Source of the DNA: an uncultured Selenomonadales bacterium
GTDB lineage: Bacteria; Bacillota; Negativicutes; Selenomonadales; Selenomonadaceae
DNA length: 63,025 bases
Reading direction: 5' to 3'
Assembly (NCBI GenBank): GCA_937901445.1
Contig: CALDHY010000108.1
Span: 1 to 63,025, forward strand
The position numbers were made by a program, and so were the translations under genes. Shown in pieces: positions 45,557-55,200 of this stretch. The notes under the pieces were generated by a model. The model was not told where the DNA came from. It made no database searches and saw nothing but the letters and a program-made list of their open reading frames with translations. Every line of letters starts with the position of its first letter. The first letter of the stretch is position 1.

Positions 45557-48500
45557 ATATAGTCAACTGAAGATTTGCGCTTGTCTTGTTTCATAATACC
45601 GAGTTTTTCTGCAACAACTTCAACAATTACGAAAAATACCGGAATTAAGAAAATACCCATTGAAGTAGCAAAAAGCATACCGCCGACAACCGCGACGCCC
45701 ATACCGTTACGAGCCGCACTGCCTGCGCCGACTGCCATTGCAAGCGGTAAACAACCAATGATAAAAGCCAGCGAAGTCATAAGAATTGGGCGCAAACGTA
45801 AGCCTGCCGCCTCAATCGCCGCTTTAACAGGTCTCATTCCTCTGTCAACGCGCACTTTTGCAAATTCGACAATCAGAATTGCATTTTTCGCCGCCAATCC
45901 GATTATCATTATTATTCCAATCTGCATGTAAACGCTGTCTTGCAAGCCGGCTTTTTGTACGCCGAACATTGCATAAAGTATTGATAATCCCCATTCAGAA
46001 ACAACCGCGCCAAAAATTCCCGTCGGTACTGTCATTAAAACTGCAAATGGTACTGTCCAACTTTCATAAAGCGCGGCAAGCATCAAAAATACAAAAACTA
46101 AAGCTAACGCCAAAACTTGTCCGGTGGAACTTGCAGCCTTTTTCTCTTCGCGGGATTGTCCGGACCATTCAATATTAAAGCCGGAGCCTGCCTCTTCACG
46201 TACAACTTCTTCAATAGCATTCATAGCTTGCCCCGAGCTGTAACCGTCCGCCGCGTTGCCTTGAATTGCAACTGCGCGAGAAATATTAAATCTTGAAATT
46301 TGAGTAGGACCCGTGCTAAGGCGCGGAGTTATCAAAGTATCAAGCGGTACTCTTTGCCCGTCGCTGCCTTTGACAAAAATAAACTTTGCAGATTCAGCTT
46401 CAGAGCGGTACAAAACGTCAGATTGTAACATAACTTTGTACGTGCGCCCAAATTCGTTGAAGTCATTAACCTGCATACCGCCGAAATTAACTTGTAAAGC
46501 CGTGAAAACGTCGCTTAAGCTTACGCCCAAAAGTTTAATTTTTTCTCTGTCAATGTCATATATAACAGTTGGTGAAGAAATATTAAACGTTGTACGGACG
46601 CCTTGCAATTCGGGGCGTTGGTTAGCCTTAACAACGATTCTGTTTGTAATTTCGTTAAGTTCCTCGTTGGTGTGCCCTGCCATATCTTGAAGTTGCAAAG
46701 ACCAACCGCCGACGTTGCCTAAGCCGGGAAGTGCGGGCGGGTTAAACGCTATAACCTGCGCTTCAGGCGTAACCTGCGCGCCCAATCTGAACATTGTACC
46801 GATACAAGCGTTAATCGACGCCTCCGGTCCGCGTTGCCCCCAAGATTTTAAACTGCAAACAATAATACCCGCGCTCGGCTTTGAACCGCCCGAAAGAATA
46901 TCAAAACCTGTTGCCGACATACAAATTTCAAGTCCGGGCATTTCTTTTATAACCGCCGCGCTTAATTTGTCAATCGTTTCAATTGTGTGATTCATCGAAG
47001 TACCTTCAGGCAAACTTATTGCCGTCATAAAATAGCCTTGATCTTCTTCAGGTACGAATGTTGAGGGCAACCTTGAATAAACTACCCACATTAAAGCGCA
47101 GATAACAGCCAAACATACAAACGCCAAGCCGGAACGCTTGATAAATCCTGCAACAATTCCAACGTAAGAATTTTTTGTACGTTCAAACCAGCGGTTAAAC
47201 GCGCCAAATGCTTTATCAAAAATTCCCGCCTTTTTATTTGGGTCTTTCGGTTTTAAAATCATCGCACAAAGTGCAGGCGTCAATGTCAACGCTATAAAAG
47301 CAGATAAGCCCATTGAAATTGCGATTGTCAATGCAAACTGCCTGTAAAGTACGCCCGTCATACCGCCCAAAAATGCAACAGGTACAAAAACCGCCGCCAA
47401 TACAAAGGCAATAGCTACAACCGGTCCTTGCACTTCGTCCATTGCGCGCTCGGTGGCGTCAACAGGTTCCAAGCCGCTTTCCATATGGTGTTCGACGTTT
47501 TCAATAACAACTATAGCATCGTCAACAACCAAGCCTATTGCCAAGACCATTGCAAAAAGTGTAAGCGTGTTAATTGAAAAGTCCAGCAAAACAAAACTTG
47601 CGAAAGTTCCAATAAGTGAAACAGGTACTGCCAACAGCGGTATTAATGTTGCACGCCAACTTTGCAAAAATACAAAGATAACTACAACAACCAATACCAA
47701 CGCTTCAACGAAAGTATGTGCAACTTCTTCGATTGATTCACGGATATAATCTGTTGAGTCCATAATTTGCCCAACTTTTAAGCCGGGCGGAAGGTCTACT
47801 TCACTTTCGGCAACGATTCTTTTAACTTCAGCAACGGTAGTCATTGCGTTTGCATCACTTGTCAAAAGAATACCGAAACCAACTGCCGAATAGCCGTTAT
47901 ACTTACTGATAATGTTATAGGCTTTTTGCCCTGTTTCGATTCTTGCAATATCTTTTAAGCGTACAAAGCCGCCTTCGCCGTCGCTTTTTATAATGATATT
48001 TCCAAATTCTTCAACAGAAGTTAAACGCCCTTGAACTTTGCCGGTATATTGTTTTTCTTGACCGATATTAACAGGCATTGAACCTACCGTACCGGCGGCG
48101 GCTTGCTGATTCTGTTCATTAATTGCAGAAACAACTTGCGCAACAGTTAAATCAAGTTCAGCCAATTTGTCAGGATTCAGCCAAACGCGCATTGAATAGT
48201 CCGCGCCGAAAATTTGAAGGTCGCCGACGCCGTTGACGCGCTTAACTGCGTCCAGTAAATAAATATCTGCGTAGTTTTTCATAAAAGCGCGATCGTATCT
48301 GCCATCGGGCGAATAAATTGCAAACATTAACGCCATTTGACTTGAAGATTTACGAGTTACAACACCTACAGATTGTACCGCACTGGGTAAACTTGCATTG
48401 GCAACGGCTACGTTATTTTGAACTTTAACCGCATCCATATCGCTGTCCGTTCCAACTTCAAAAACAACAGACAAAGAATAACGCCCCGTGTCATCGGAGT

Positions 48501-48741
48501 TTGAACTCATATAATCCATTCCCTGCGTACCGTTTACCTGTTGTTCGATAACCTGCGCTATAGTTTGGTCAACAACTTCAGCATTTGCGCCGGTGTAGGT
48601 TGTGCTAACTGAAACAGTAGGCGGCGAAATTTGCGGGTACTGCGCTATTGGCAACTGTAAGCCCGCCAAAATTCCAACCAAAACAATAATCAAGGAAATG
48701 ACGATTGCGAAAATTGGTCTGTGAATAAAAAACTTTGCCAC
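45553..48741 (-). CDS. RND multidrug efflux pump, AcrB/MexB type
   Basis: 1062 residues of the HAE1 family, with 12 predicted membrane helices and two large periplasmic loops. Seen: FFIHRPIFAIVISLIIVLVG, ISPPTVSVSTTYTGANAEVV, the proton-relay LAIGLVVDDAIVVIENVEHH and FVPEEDQGYFM. The start is GTG behind GGAGG. The pump with the adaptor at 48906 implies an outer membrane; no TolC-type gene is in view. Confidence 0.95.
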   Translation of the reverse strand: MAKFFIHRPIFAIVISLIIVLVGILAGLQLPIAQYPQISPPTVSVSTTYTGANAEVVDQTIAQVIEQQVNGTQGMDYMSSNSDDTGRYSLSVVFEVGTDSDMDAVKVQNNVAVANASLPSAVQSVGVVTRKSSSQMALMFAIYSPDGRYDRAFMKNYADIYLLDAVKRVNGVGDLQIFGADYSMRVWLNPDKLAELDLTVAQVVSAINEQNQQAAAGTVGSMPVNIGQEKQYTGKVQGRLTSVEEFGNIIIKSDGEGGFVRLKDIARIETGQKAYNIISKYNGYSAVGFGILLTSDANAMTTVAEVKRIVAESEVDLPPGLKVGQIMDSTDYIRESIEEVAHTFVEALVLVVVVIFVFLQSWRATLIPLLAVPVSLIGTFASFVLLDFSINTLTLFAMVLAIGLVVDDAIVVIENVEHHMESGLEPVDATERAMDEVQGPVVAIAFVLAAVFVPVAFLGGMTGVLYRQFALTIAISMGLSAFIALTLTPALCAMILKPKDPNKKAGIFDKAFGAFNRWFERTKNSYVGIVAGFIKRSGLAFVCLAVICALMWVVYSRLPSTFVPEEDQGYFMTAISLPEGTSMNHTIETIDKLSAAVIKEMPGLEICMSATGFDILSGGSKPSAGIIVCSLKSWGQRGPEASINACIGTMFRLGAQVTPEAQVIAFNPPALPGLGNVGGWSLQLQDMAGHTNEELNEITNRIVVKANQRPELQGVRTTFNISSPTVIYDIDREKIKLLGVSLSDVFTALQVNFGGMQVNDFNEFGRTYKVMLQSDVLYRSEAESAKFIFVKGSDGQRVPLDTLITPRLSTGPTQISRFNISRAVAIQGNAADGYSSGQAMNAIEEVVREEAGSGFNIEWSGQSREEKKAASSTGQVLALALVFVFLMLAALYESWTVPFAVLMTVPTGIFGAVVSEWGLSILYAMFGVQKAGLQDSVYMQIGIIMIIGLAAKNAILIVEFAKVRVDRGMRPVKAAIEAAGLRLRPILMTSLAFIIGCLPLAMAVGAGSAARNGMGVAVVGGMLFATSMGIFLIPVFFVIVEVVAEKLGIMKQDKRKSSVDYM

Positions 48742-48755
48742 GTCGCCTCGCCTCC

Positions 48756-48893
48756 TTAAAATACGCCCGTATTTGCGCGTAAATGCCCCTTAGCCGCGTT
48801 TTGGAAGGTTGCAGGTACATTTGATATACCGGCAAAGAAAATTTCGCTTGCGGGCTTTACAGCGGCTTTAAAATTAATATAAAAATTATTCAC
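48756..48893 (-). CDS. Possible 45-residue protein between RND adaptor and pump
   Basis: A GTG at 48893 with AGGGGG 8 bases upstream opens a frame that ends with TAA at 48756; that stop is directly followed by the GGAGG of the pump gene. The peptide begins MNNFYINFKAAVKPASEIFF and ends LRANTGVF. It is mostly polar with no clear membrane helix, so it does not look like AcrZ. It fits the intergenic space exactly, which favours a real gene, but no homolog is known to me. Confidence 0.5.
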   Translation of the reverse strand: MNNFYINFKAAVKPASEIFFAGISNVPATFQNAAKGHLRANTGVF

Positions 48894-48905
48894 GTTGCCG
48901 CCCCC

Positions 48906-50138
48906 TTATTGATTCAAATTGCCTGGAGCATTGGGGTTATTGGTGGTTGCGCCGGTAATTGTATCAGTTTGATAGGGCGTTGTAAGATTTGAAAGAGTGA
49001 ATCCCATATCGCCGGCTGAAACTTCAGTTGCAGCAAGTTCGACGCCCTCGCGCAGATTTGTTAAACCTTCAACAACGATTGTATCATTTGCAGTTACGCC
49101 GCTGTTTACAACATAATAACTGCCGACTTGTTGTCCGAGTTCAACGGTTTTTGCAACGGATTTACCATCTTCACCAACGCACATTACAAAAGATTTACCC
49201 AAAAGTTGTTGAACTGCGCGTTGCGGAACTAAAATAGCATTTGGGATAGTTTCGCCGCTAAGTTTGACGCGCGCAAACATACCGGGCATTAAAATTCCGC
49301 CGTGATTAGGGAAAATCGCCTTCATAACAAGGGAGCCGGTATTATTTGCAAGTTCTCTGTCAGTTTCCCTGATTTGTCCTTCGTAGGGATATTCTCTGCC
49401 GTCAGAAAGTGTAATTGTAACGTGAATTGGATTATGTTGAGCCTGCATAGATTGAACTGTCATAAATTTTAAATATTCGTTTTCGCTGATTGTGAATCTT
49501 GCAAAAATAGGGTCGATTGAACCGATTGTAACAAGCGTGGTTGTACCGGCGGCGGCGAAAGTTCCAACTGCCACATCGTCAACGCCGAGTTGCCCGCTCA
49601 TAGGCGCGTAAACAAAAGTATCTTTTAAATTATCTTCAGCCACTCTAAGATTAGCTTCAGCGGCGGCACAAGCAGCCTCCCGCGCCTGTACAAGTGCGGC
49701 TTGAGTAGTAACGGTTTGTTCGGCGATAGCGTTTTCTTTCAAGAGCATTTCATTTCTTTGCAAGTCAATTTGAGCGTTTTGGTAATTGACAACTGCTTCA
49801 GCTAAAGTTGCACGCGCCGCCATTACTTGTGATTGATATTGCCGGTCGTCGATTTTGAAAAGTAATTGCCCTGCCTCTACGAATTGCCCGCCTACAACGT
49901 GTTTTTCTACAACATTACCGGAAATTTTTGATTGTACTTTGACTTCATCCGTACCGACTAATTGCCCGGCATATTCGCTTGAAAGTGGCGTGTCTCGTTG
50001 TACGACCTTCATAACTTTTACTTGTTGCTTAGGTGCCTGTGTTTGTTTTGGCTGGTCATTGCCGCAACCTGTGAAAATTGTTGCTGAAAATGCCAGTATA
50101 ATTGCTGTCGAAATTATTTTTCTTTTGGAAAAAAACAC
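48906..50138 (-). CDS. RND efflux periplasmic adaptor (membrane fusion protein)
   Basis: 410 residues of the HlyD/AcrA family. The signal KIISTAIILAFSATIFTGCG has a lipobox Cys. Then VVGGQFVEAGQLLFKIDDRQ (lipoyl half), a helical hairpin, and a beta-barrel with AAAGTTTLVTIGSIDPIFAR. The start is GTG behind GGAGGGG. It is the first gene of the operon with the 45-residue frame and the pump. The C-terminal tail is Asn/Pro-rich. Confidence 0.93.
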   Translation of the reverse strand: MFFSKRKIISTAIILAFSATIFTGCGNDQPKQTQAPKQQVKVMKVVQRDTPLSSEYAGQLVGTDEVKVQSKISGNVVEKHVVGGQFVEAGQLLFKIDDRQYQSQVMAARATLAEAVVNYQNAQIDLQRNEMLLKENAIAEQTVTTQAALVQAREAACAAAEANLRVAEDNLKDTFVYAPMSGQLGVDDVAVGTFAAAGTTTLVTIGSIDPIFARFTISENEYLKFMTVQSMQAQHNPIHVTITLSDGREYPYEGQIRETDRELANNTGSLVMKAIFPNHGGILMPGMFARVKLSGETIPNAILVPQRAVQQLLGKSFVMCVGEDGKSVAKTVELGQQVGSYYVVNSGVTANDTIVVEGLTNLREGVELAATEVSAGDMGFTLSNLTTPYQTDTITGATTNNPNAPGNLNQ

Positions 50139-50285
50139 ACGTACCCCTCCTTTTATGAAATAAAAAAATCTGCAGTAATTGTAAAATTTTACAAGTCAAA
50201 AGTCAATTCACGTTATAGGCGGGGATGTGTATTTGGGCGCGGTTTTGTTTTTAAGTTTTGAAGTTTAAATTTTTTCTATTTAAAT

Positions 50286-50430
50286 GTACTTTCTTTTGTC
50301 ATTGCCACAAAAGAAAGTACCAAAGAAAAAGTCTAGCCCGCGCAGGGCACCGGCGTTCCTGTACGCTCGGAGTAGGGCTTCCGCCACCTCGTACGCTCCA
50401 ACGTTACCCGAACCCGTGCAAAGCGCGGGC
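50286..50430 (-). repeat. Compound inverted-repeat element, copy 3 (upstream of the RND adaptor)
   Basis: On the plus strand the GTACTTTCTTTT hairpin (50286-50320) precedes an 8-bp inverted repeat GCCCGCGC (50336-50343) and GCGCGGGC (50423-50430). Read on the minus strand, the GC inverted repeat comes first and the hairpin lies next to the adaptor gene. Two GTACGCTC repeats lie inside. It fills most of the 325-bp gap 50139-50463; no gene is seen there. Confidence 0.75.
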
Positions 50431-50463
50431 GGCTTTATTACAACCATTTTGTTACAAAAATTT

Positions 50464-51600
50464 CTACCGTCTAAAAAAATCTTGCCGCCAATTTTTCGGC
50501 GTTTCAAAAAGCATTTCGCGCAGGTCTGTTGAAATTAAATCTAAATTCAGAGTTTTTTTGTACGGTTCATAAATTCGCCCCGTCAAAATTTCTTTAGAGT
50601 TCAAATGTTGTGCAACTTTTGTAACTGTTGGTAAATTGCCCGCCGTGCGAATTTTTTTCAATAACTTTTGCCCGCGCTCATTAAAATCTAAAACCCGTGC
50701 GTAGTCTCCAATTTCCAAAAAATCCTGCGCCGTCAATCCCAATAAAAAATACAGCAACAATCTTTTGACGCGGCTTTTTGGAAAACGACGATTAACCACG
50801 CCGCCTACCAGTTCCTCAAAACTTTTTGCCCGTCGCGCAGATTCTGCCAATTTAAATTCTATGCCCTCGTTCATACCGTAAACTTTTCGTAAATCGTCAA
50901 AATTGGAAGTTAAAAATTTTGCAAGCAACGGGCGCAATAAAAATTCTTCCCGCACAAGTTCAGCTGATTTTAAAATTTCCAAAACATTTGGCGGTACTGA
51001 AATTTTTTCCCATTGCACGGGATTTTTATAAATTGCTTGCCGAATTGCCGTTGCACTTGAAATAACTTTGCCGCGCGGAATTAACAGCGGCGAAATATTT
51101 TTTGGCAACGCCCGCAAATATTCAATCGCCAAAATTGTATTCGGCTTGCCAACGTCAACCTGCGCGACGTTCGATAAAATTTCTGTAACTGCCGCCGCGT
51201 ACGGTTTACCGCTTGACATTTTTAATTTCAGTTTTTCGGCAAAATTTTTATCGTCGAAAGTTGCCGCCGCCAATTTTAATTTTTCTAAATTTGAAACTTC
51301 CGCGCCGAACGCCAATTTGTCAATTCCTACCTTTGAAAGTAAATTTACGCCGCCGCGTGCGAAATTTTGCGCACTTTGTACCGCGTAAATAAACGGCAAT
51401 TCTAAAACTAAATCAACGCCGCCTTCAACTGCAAGCCGCGCCCGCGTCCACTTATCCAAAATCGCAGGCTCGCCGCGTTGCGTAAAACTGCCGCTCATTA
51501 CTGCAACAATTTCTTCAGCCGGAAAAACTTTTTTTATTTCGGCAATTTGATAAGCGTGCCCGTTATGAAAAGGATTATATTCAGCAACAACGCCAATCAT
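50464..51600 (-). CDS. tmcAL: tRNA(Met) cytidine acetate ligase
   Basis: A 378-aa YlbM-type enzyme that makes N4-acetylcytidine at the wobble base of elongator tRNA-Met. Seen: GVVAEYNPFHNGHAYQIAEI (the HxGH nucleotidyltransferase motif), VMSGSFTQRGEPAILDKWTR and LELPFIYAVQSAQNFARGGV. It overlaps the DUF1385 gene by 4 bases. The length is a little below that of Bacillus YlbM. Confidence 0.92.
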   Translation of the reverse strand: MIGVVAEYNPFHNGHAYQIAEIKKVFPAEEIVAVMSGSFTQRGEPAILDKWTRARLAVEGGVDLVLELPFIYAVQSAQNFARGGVNLLSKVGIDKLAFGAEVSNLEKLKLAAATFDDKNFAEKLKLKMSSGKPYAAAVTEILSNVAQVDVGKPNTILAIEYLRALPKNISPLLIPRGKVISSATAIRQAIYKNPVQWEKISVPPNVLEILKSAELVREEFLLRPLLAKFLTSNFDDLRKVYGMNEGIEFKLAESARRAKSFEELVGGVVNRRFPKSRVKRLLLYFLLGLTAQDFLEIGDYARVLDFNERGQKLLKKIRTAGNLPTVTKVAQHLNSKEILTGRIYEPYKKTLNLDLISTDLREMLFETPKNWRQDFFRR

Positions 51601-52448
51601 TTTTGTACAGCCTCAAGTGATTTTATAGCAACTTCAATCATTGAATCGTCAGGCTCGCGCGTTGTCAAATATTGCAGCCACAATCCCGGCAAGGTTGCCA
51701 TTCGTACCAGTGAATTTTTTGAACGCCCGGCAAATCTGATTATTTCGTAGGAAATACCCGCAACCACCGGCAACAAAAGTATTCTTGATAAAATTCTCAA
51801 CCACAGGTCGGGCCAGCCCAAAAATGCAAATACAAAAATACTCACAATCATTACAATTAATAAAAACGCCGTGCCGCAACGCGGGTGCAAGCGCGGAAAT
51901 TTTTTTACGTTTTCGACTGTCAAAGGTAAATCTGCCTCGTAGCAAAAAATTGTTTTATGTTCTGCGCCGTGATATTGGAAAACGCGCTGAATATCTTTCA
52001 TTCTTGAAATTGCCGCAATGTACAAAATAAAAATCGCCAGCCGCAAAAATCCTTCAGCCAAATTAAAATAAAACGGGTCTTCGGTTATCGAATGTAAAAA
52101 TTTTGCGCCGAATGTTGGAATTGCAATAAATAAAACCGCCGCCATTGCAAAGGCAAAAATTATCGTCAAAACTAATTCTTTATCTGAAAGTTGCTCGTCG
52201 TCTTCGCCCGCCGCTTGCGCCGAAAATGACAGTGAACGCATTCCCAAAATTAAACTTTCAATCAAGTTGACGGAGCCGCGCAAAAACGGCAACTTTAAAA
52301 ATTTATATCTGTCAGCGATTGAATTTACATTTTTCACTTGAACATTGATATTGCCGCTCGGCTCTCTAACTGCCGTTGCAACTTTGCCGAAGCCGCGCAT
52401 CATTACGCCTTCAATGACGGCTTGCCCGCCGACTAATGGTTTTTCCAT
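51597..52448 (-). CDS. DUF1385 (YqhQ-like) membrane protein
   Basis: A 283-aa protein. Seen: VGGQAVIEGVMMRGFGKVAT, the family signature, about four to five hydrophobic segments (VLTIIFAFAMAAVLFIAIPT and LLIVMIVSIFVFAFLGWPDL among them) and YHGAEHKTIFCYEADLPLTV. In Bacillus YqhQ is a membrane protein of unknown biochemical role. It is coupled to tmcAL. Confidence 0.9.
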   Translation of the reverse strand: MEKPLVGGQAVIEGVMMRGFGKVATAVREPSGNINVQVKNVNSIADRYKFLKLPFLRGSVNLIESLILGMRSLSFSAQAAGEDDEQLSDKELVLTIIFAFAMAAVLFIAIPTFGAKFLHSITEDPFYFNLAEGFLRLAIFILYIAAISRMKDIQRVFQYHGAEHKTIFCYEADLPLTVENVKKFPRLHPRCGTAFLLIVMIVSIFVFAFLGWPDLWLRILSRILLLPVVAGISYEIIRFAGRSKNSLVRMATLPGLWLQYLTTREPDDSMIEVAIKSLEAVQK

Positions 52449-52497
52449 TGAATTACTCCTTAAAATTTTTATGTTATAAAAAATGGTTGTAACTTTA

Positions 52498-52660
52498 GCC
52501 CGTCATCGATTTTCACCGGGCGTAAAATTTGAGACAACCCGTCGGACGTGGCGATAACCTGTGAATTATTTTTTGTTCGTCGCGAAAAATCCTGACGGGC
52601 GAATGCACTTTTCTTTGGTACTTTCTTTTTTGCTTTGGAAAAAGAAAGTACATTTAAAAA
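52498..52660 (+). repeat. Compound inverted-repeat element, copy 2 (upstream of cheV)
   Basis: GCCCGTCA (52498-52505) and TGACGGGC (52593-52600) enclose about 87 bp unlike copy 1. The hairpin CTTTGGTACTTTC and GAAAGTACATTTAAAA ends at 52651 or later. The gap 52449-52780 lies between divergent genes and has no other feature, so a role as a terminator for plus-strand genes is unlikely. Confidence 0.75.
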
Positions 52661-52780
52661 GATAAAATATTTATTAAAAAAGCTTACCACAAAACTAAAA
52701 AATTTTCCATTTGCAGGATAAAAATTATTGGCGGCGAAATGTTAAACAGTTCAAAAGTTGAAAAATTTGGGGGCGATTTA

Positions 52781-53746
52781 ATGGCAAATGATAAACCGCG
52801 TAAAGGCGATGAAACCGCCGGCGATAAAAAGGGTATTTTGCTTGAAACAGGCACTAACGAATTTGAAATAGTAGAATTTAGCATTGGAAAAGTTAATTAC
52901 GGTATTAACGTTGCGAAAGTGCGTGAAGTTATTCAGCGCGTGCCTGTAACTGCAATGCCGCAAGCGCACCCGTATATTGACGGGCTTTTCACTTTGCGCG
53001 GCAAGGCTCATCCGCTGGTAAATCTGCCGCGTTGCTTAAACGTTGCATCCGGCGAAGAAGCCAAAAATATTATCGTTACTGAAATTAATAATTACTACGT
53101 TGGATTTTTGGTTGAAAATGTTTCACGTATCCACAGAATTTCTTGGAAAGATATGGAACCCGCGCCGGAAGTCGGCGACCAATCCCGCGTTGTAGGTATT
53201 ATCAAAATGAGCGACAGAATTGTTTTGTTGCTGGACTTTGAAACGATTATCGCTGAAATTAATCCTGAAATTAACTCAAAACTTACAACCGTTGAAGATG
53301 CAACTGAAGATACTCGTTCACTGCGCGCAAATGTTCACGTTGTTGTTGCAGAAGATTCAGCTATGTTGCGTGATTTACTTGTTACAACGTTGCACGATTC
53401 CGGCTACAGATTTGTTCGTGATTTCGGCAACGGTATGGACGCTTGGGAATATCTGCGTAACCTTTCAACTAAAGACGGTCCAATTTATAATCACGTTGGA
53501 ATTATTGTTTCAGACGTCGAAATGCCGAAAATGGACGGTCACCGCCTGTTAAAACTCGTACGCGATAATGAACGCCTGCACGAAGTACCTTTTGTTTTAT
53601 TCTCGTCGTTAATCAGTGAAGAAATGCGCTTGAAAGGCGAATCACTCGGCGCAAGCGGGCAAATTTCCAAGCCTGAAATTAATCAGCTTATAGCTTTGTT
53701 AGACAATTTAATTTTCGGTAAACCTTTGAAAGATCCGAATGAGTAA
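52781..53746 (+). CDS. cheV: CheV-type chemotaxis coupling protein
   Basis: 321 residues from ATG 52781; an ATG 14 codons earlier is the alternative. CheW domain: LETGTNEFEIVEFSIGKVNY, GINVAKVREVIQRVPVTAMP, GLFTLRGKAHPLVNLPRCLN. Receiver: VVAEDSAMLRDLLVTTL, phospho-Asp in IIVSDVEMPKMDGHRLLKLV, with Lys in ISKPEI. CheV links chemoreceptors to CheA and adapts with phosphorylation. No other chemotaxis gene is nearby. Confidence 0.92.
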   Translation: MANDKPRKGDETAGDKKGILLETGTNEFEIVEFSIGKVNYGINVAKVREVIQRVPVTAMPQAHPYIDGLFTLRGKAHPLVNLPRCLNVASGEEAKNIIVTEINNYYVGFLVENVSRIHRISWKDMEPAPEVGDQSRVVGIIKMSDRIVLLLDFETIIAEINPEINSKLTTVEDATEDTRSLRANVHVVVAEDSAMLRDLLVTTLHDSGYRFVRDFGNGMDAWEYLRNLSTKDGPIYNHVGIIVSDVEMPKMDGHRLLKLVRDNERLHEVPFVLFSSLISEEMRLKGESLGASGQISKPEINQLIALLDNLIFGKPLKDPNE

Positions 53747-53758
53747 AATTTTTTTCCT

Positions 53759-53785
53759 GCCTGCGCGAAGGGCGCGGGCTTTTTT
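53759..53785 (+). terminator. Intrinsic terminator after cheV
   Basis: GCCTGCGC (53759-53766) pairs with GCGCGGGC (53772-53779) with one G-U pair, followed by six T. Confidence 0.75.
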
Positions 53786-53802
53786 GTTAGGAGGAATTTT
53801 TA

Positions 53803-55197
53803 ATGAGTATTTTAGCGGCAGTGGCAGTACCGCACCCGCCAATTATTTTGCCGGAAATTGGACGCGGCGAGGAAGAAAAAATTTCTGCAACTTCAAACGC
53901 CTACAAAGAAATTTCCCGCCGTATCGTCGAATTGAACCCCGACACAGTTATTATCACAAGCCCTCATTCCATTTTGTACGCAGATTATTTTCACATTTCG
54001 CCGGGCGATTCTGCTGAAGGCGATATGTCAAGATTTCGTGCGCCGCAAGTCAATTTGAAAATCAATTACGATACAGAATTTGTTGACGCGCTAAGCAACG
54101 CCGCAATGTCTGAAAATATTCCCGCCGGTAAATTGGGCGAACGTGATAAAAATTTAGATCACGGCACTTTTATACCAATCAGATTTTTGGAGCAAACCGG
54201 CTTAAATCTTGATAAGGTAAAATTTTTGCGAATTGGACTTTCGGGGTTAAGCGCGGCGATTCATTACAAATTTGGTCAAACAATTTCAAAAGTTGCAGAC
54301 GAACTTAATCGGCGCGTTGTATTCGTGGCAAGCGGCGATTTATCGCACAAATTAAAATCTGAAGGACCTTACGGCTTTGTTGAGGAAGGACCGCAATTTG
54401 ATAAAGCTGTTATGGAAAATTTAGGCGGCGCGGATTTTCTGAAACTGTTGACAATGGACAACAAACTTTGCAACCGCGCGGCTGAATGCGGCTTGCGCAG
54501 TTTTTGGATAATGGCGGGCGCGCTTGACAGAAAAAATATTTCGGCTGAAAAACTTTCATACGAGGGTACTTTCGGCGTCGGTTACGGCGTTGTTTGGTTT
54601 AACATTGGCGGCGAAAATCTTTCCAGAAATTTTGACGTGCAACTGGAAAATTTCAGCCACGCAGAATATATCAACCGCAAAAAAAATGAAGATGCCTTTG
54701 TACAGTTGGCACGGCTTAGCCTTGAAACTTTTGTAAAGACTCATAAACCGGCGGAACTTCCCAAAAATTTACCCGCCGAAATGACGACCCGTCGCGCAGG
54801 TACTTTTGTCAGCTTGCACAAGGACGGGAATTTGCGCGGCTGCATTGGAACCTTTTTACCTACCACTGATTCAATCGCGCAGGAAATTTTACAAAATGCA
54901 ATTTCGGCTTGTTCACGTGACCCGCGCTTTTCGCCGGTTGAAGTTTCCGAACTTGAAGATATTGAAATTAGCGTTGACGTTTTAGCCGAGCCTGAAAGAG
55001 TTTTTGATATTAAAGATTGTGACGCAAAAAAATACGGCGTCATCGTCGAAAACAACGGACGCCGCGGATTGTTGCTGCCGGATTTGGAAGGCGTGGACAC
55101 CGTGCAAGAACAAATTGCCATTGCAAAGAAAAAAGCGGGTATTCCTGCAAATGAAAAAGTTGCGCTGTGGAGATTTGAAGTTATTCGCCATCATTAA
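53803..55197 (+). CDS. AmmeMemoRadiSam system A/B fusion (MEMO1-AMMECR1)
   Basis: 464 residues. The N-terminal 270 are MEMO1/LigB-like (VPHPPIILPEIGRGEEEKIS, TVIITSPHSILYADYFHISP, LDHGTFIPIRFLEQTG, FVASGDLSHKLKSEGPYGF). The C-terminal part is AMMECR1 (GTFVSLHKDGNLRGCIGTFL, CSRDPRFSPVEVSELEDIEI). The radical-SAM partner of the system is not in view. ATG with TAGGAGG. The reaction is not established. Confidence 0.92.
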   Translation: MSILAAVAVPHPPIILPEIGRGEEEKISATSNAYKEISRRIVELNPDTVIITSPHSILYADYFHISPGDSAEGDMSRFRAPQVNLKINYDTEFVDALSNAAMSENIPAGKLGERDKNLDHGTFIPIRFLEQTGLNLDKVKFLRIGLSGLSAAIHYKFGQTISKVADELNRRVVFVASGDLSHKLKSEGPYGFVEEGPQFDKAVMENLGGADFLKLLTMDNKLCNRAAECGLRSFWIMAGALDRKNISAEKLSYEGTFGVGYGVVWFNIGGENLSRNFDVQLENFSHAEYINRKKNEDAFVQLARLSLETFVKTHKPAELPKNLPAEMTTRRAGTFVSLHKDGNLRGCIGTFLPTTDSIAQEILQNAISACSRDPRFSPVEVSELEDIEISVDVLAEPERVFDIKDCDAKKYGVIVENNGRRGLLLPDLEGVDTVQEQIAIAKKKAGIPANEKVALWRFEVIRHH

Positions 55198-55200
55198 AAT

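Noticed and set aside
48605..48835. 76-codon frame on the minus strand over the RND pump start
   Set aside because: It overlaps the pump coding sequence in another frame and competes with the better-placed 45-codon frame.
50280..50507. 75-codon minus-strand frame and overlapping plus-strand frames
   Set aside because: They fall on the compound repeat element and the end of tmcAL; composition is that of the repeat, not of a protein.
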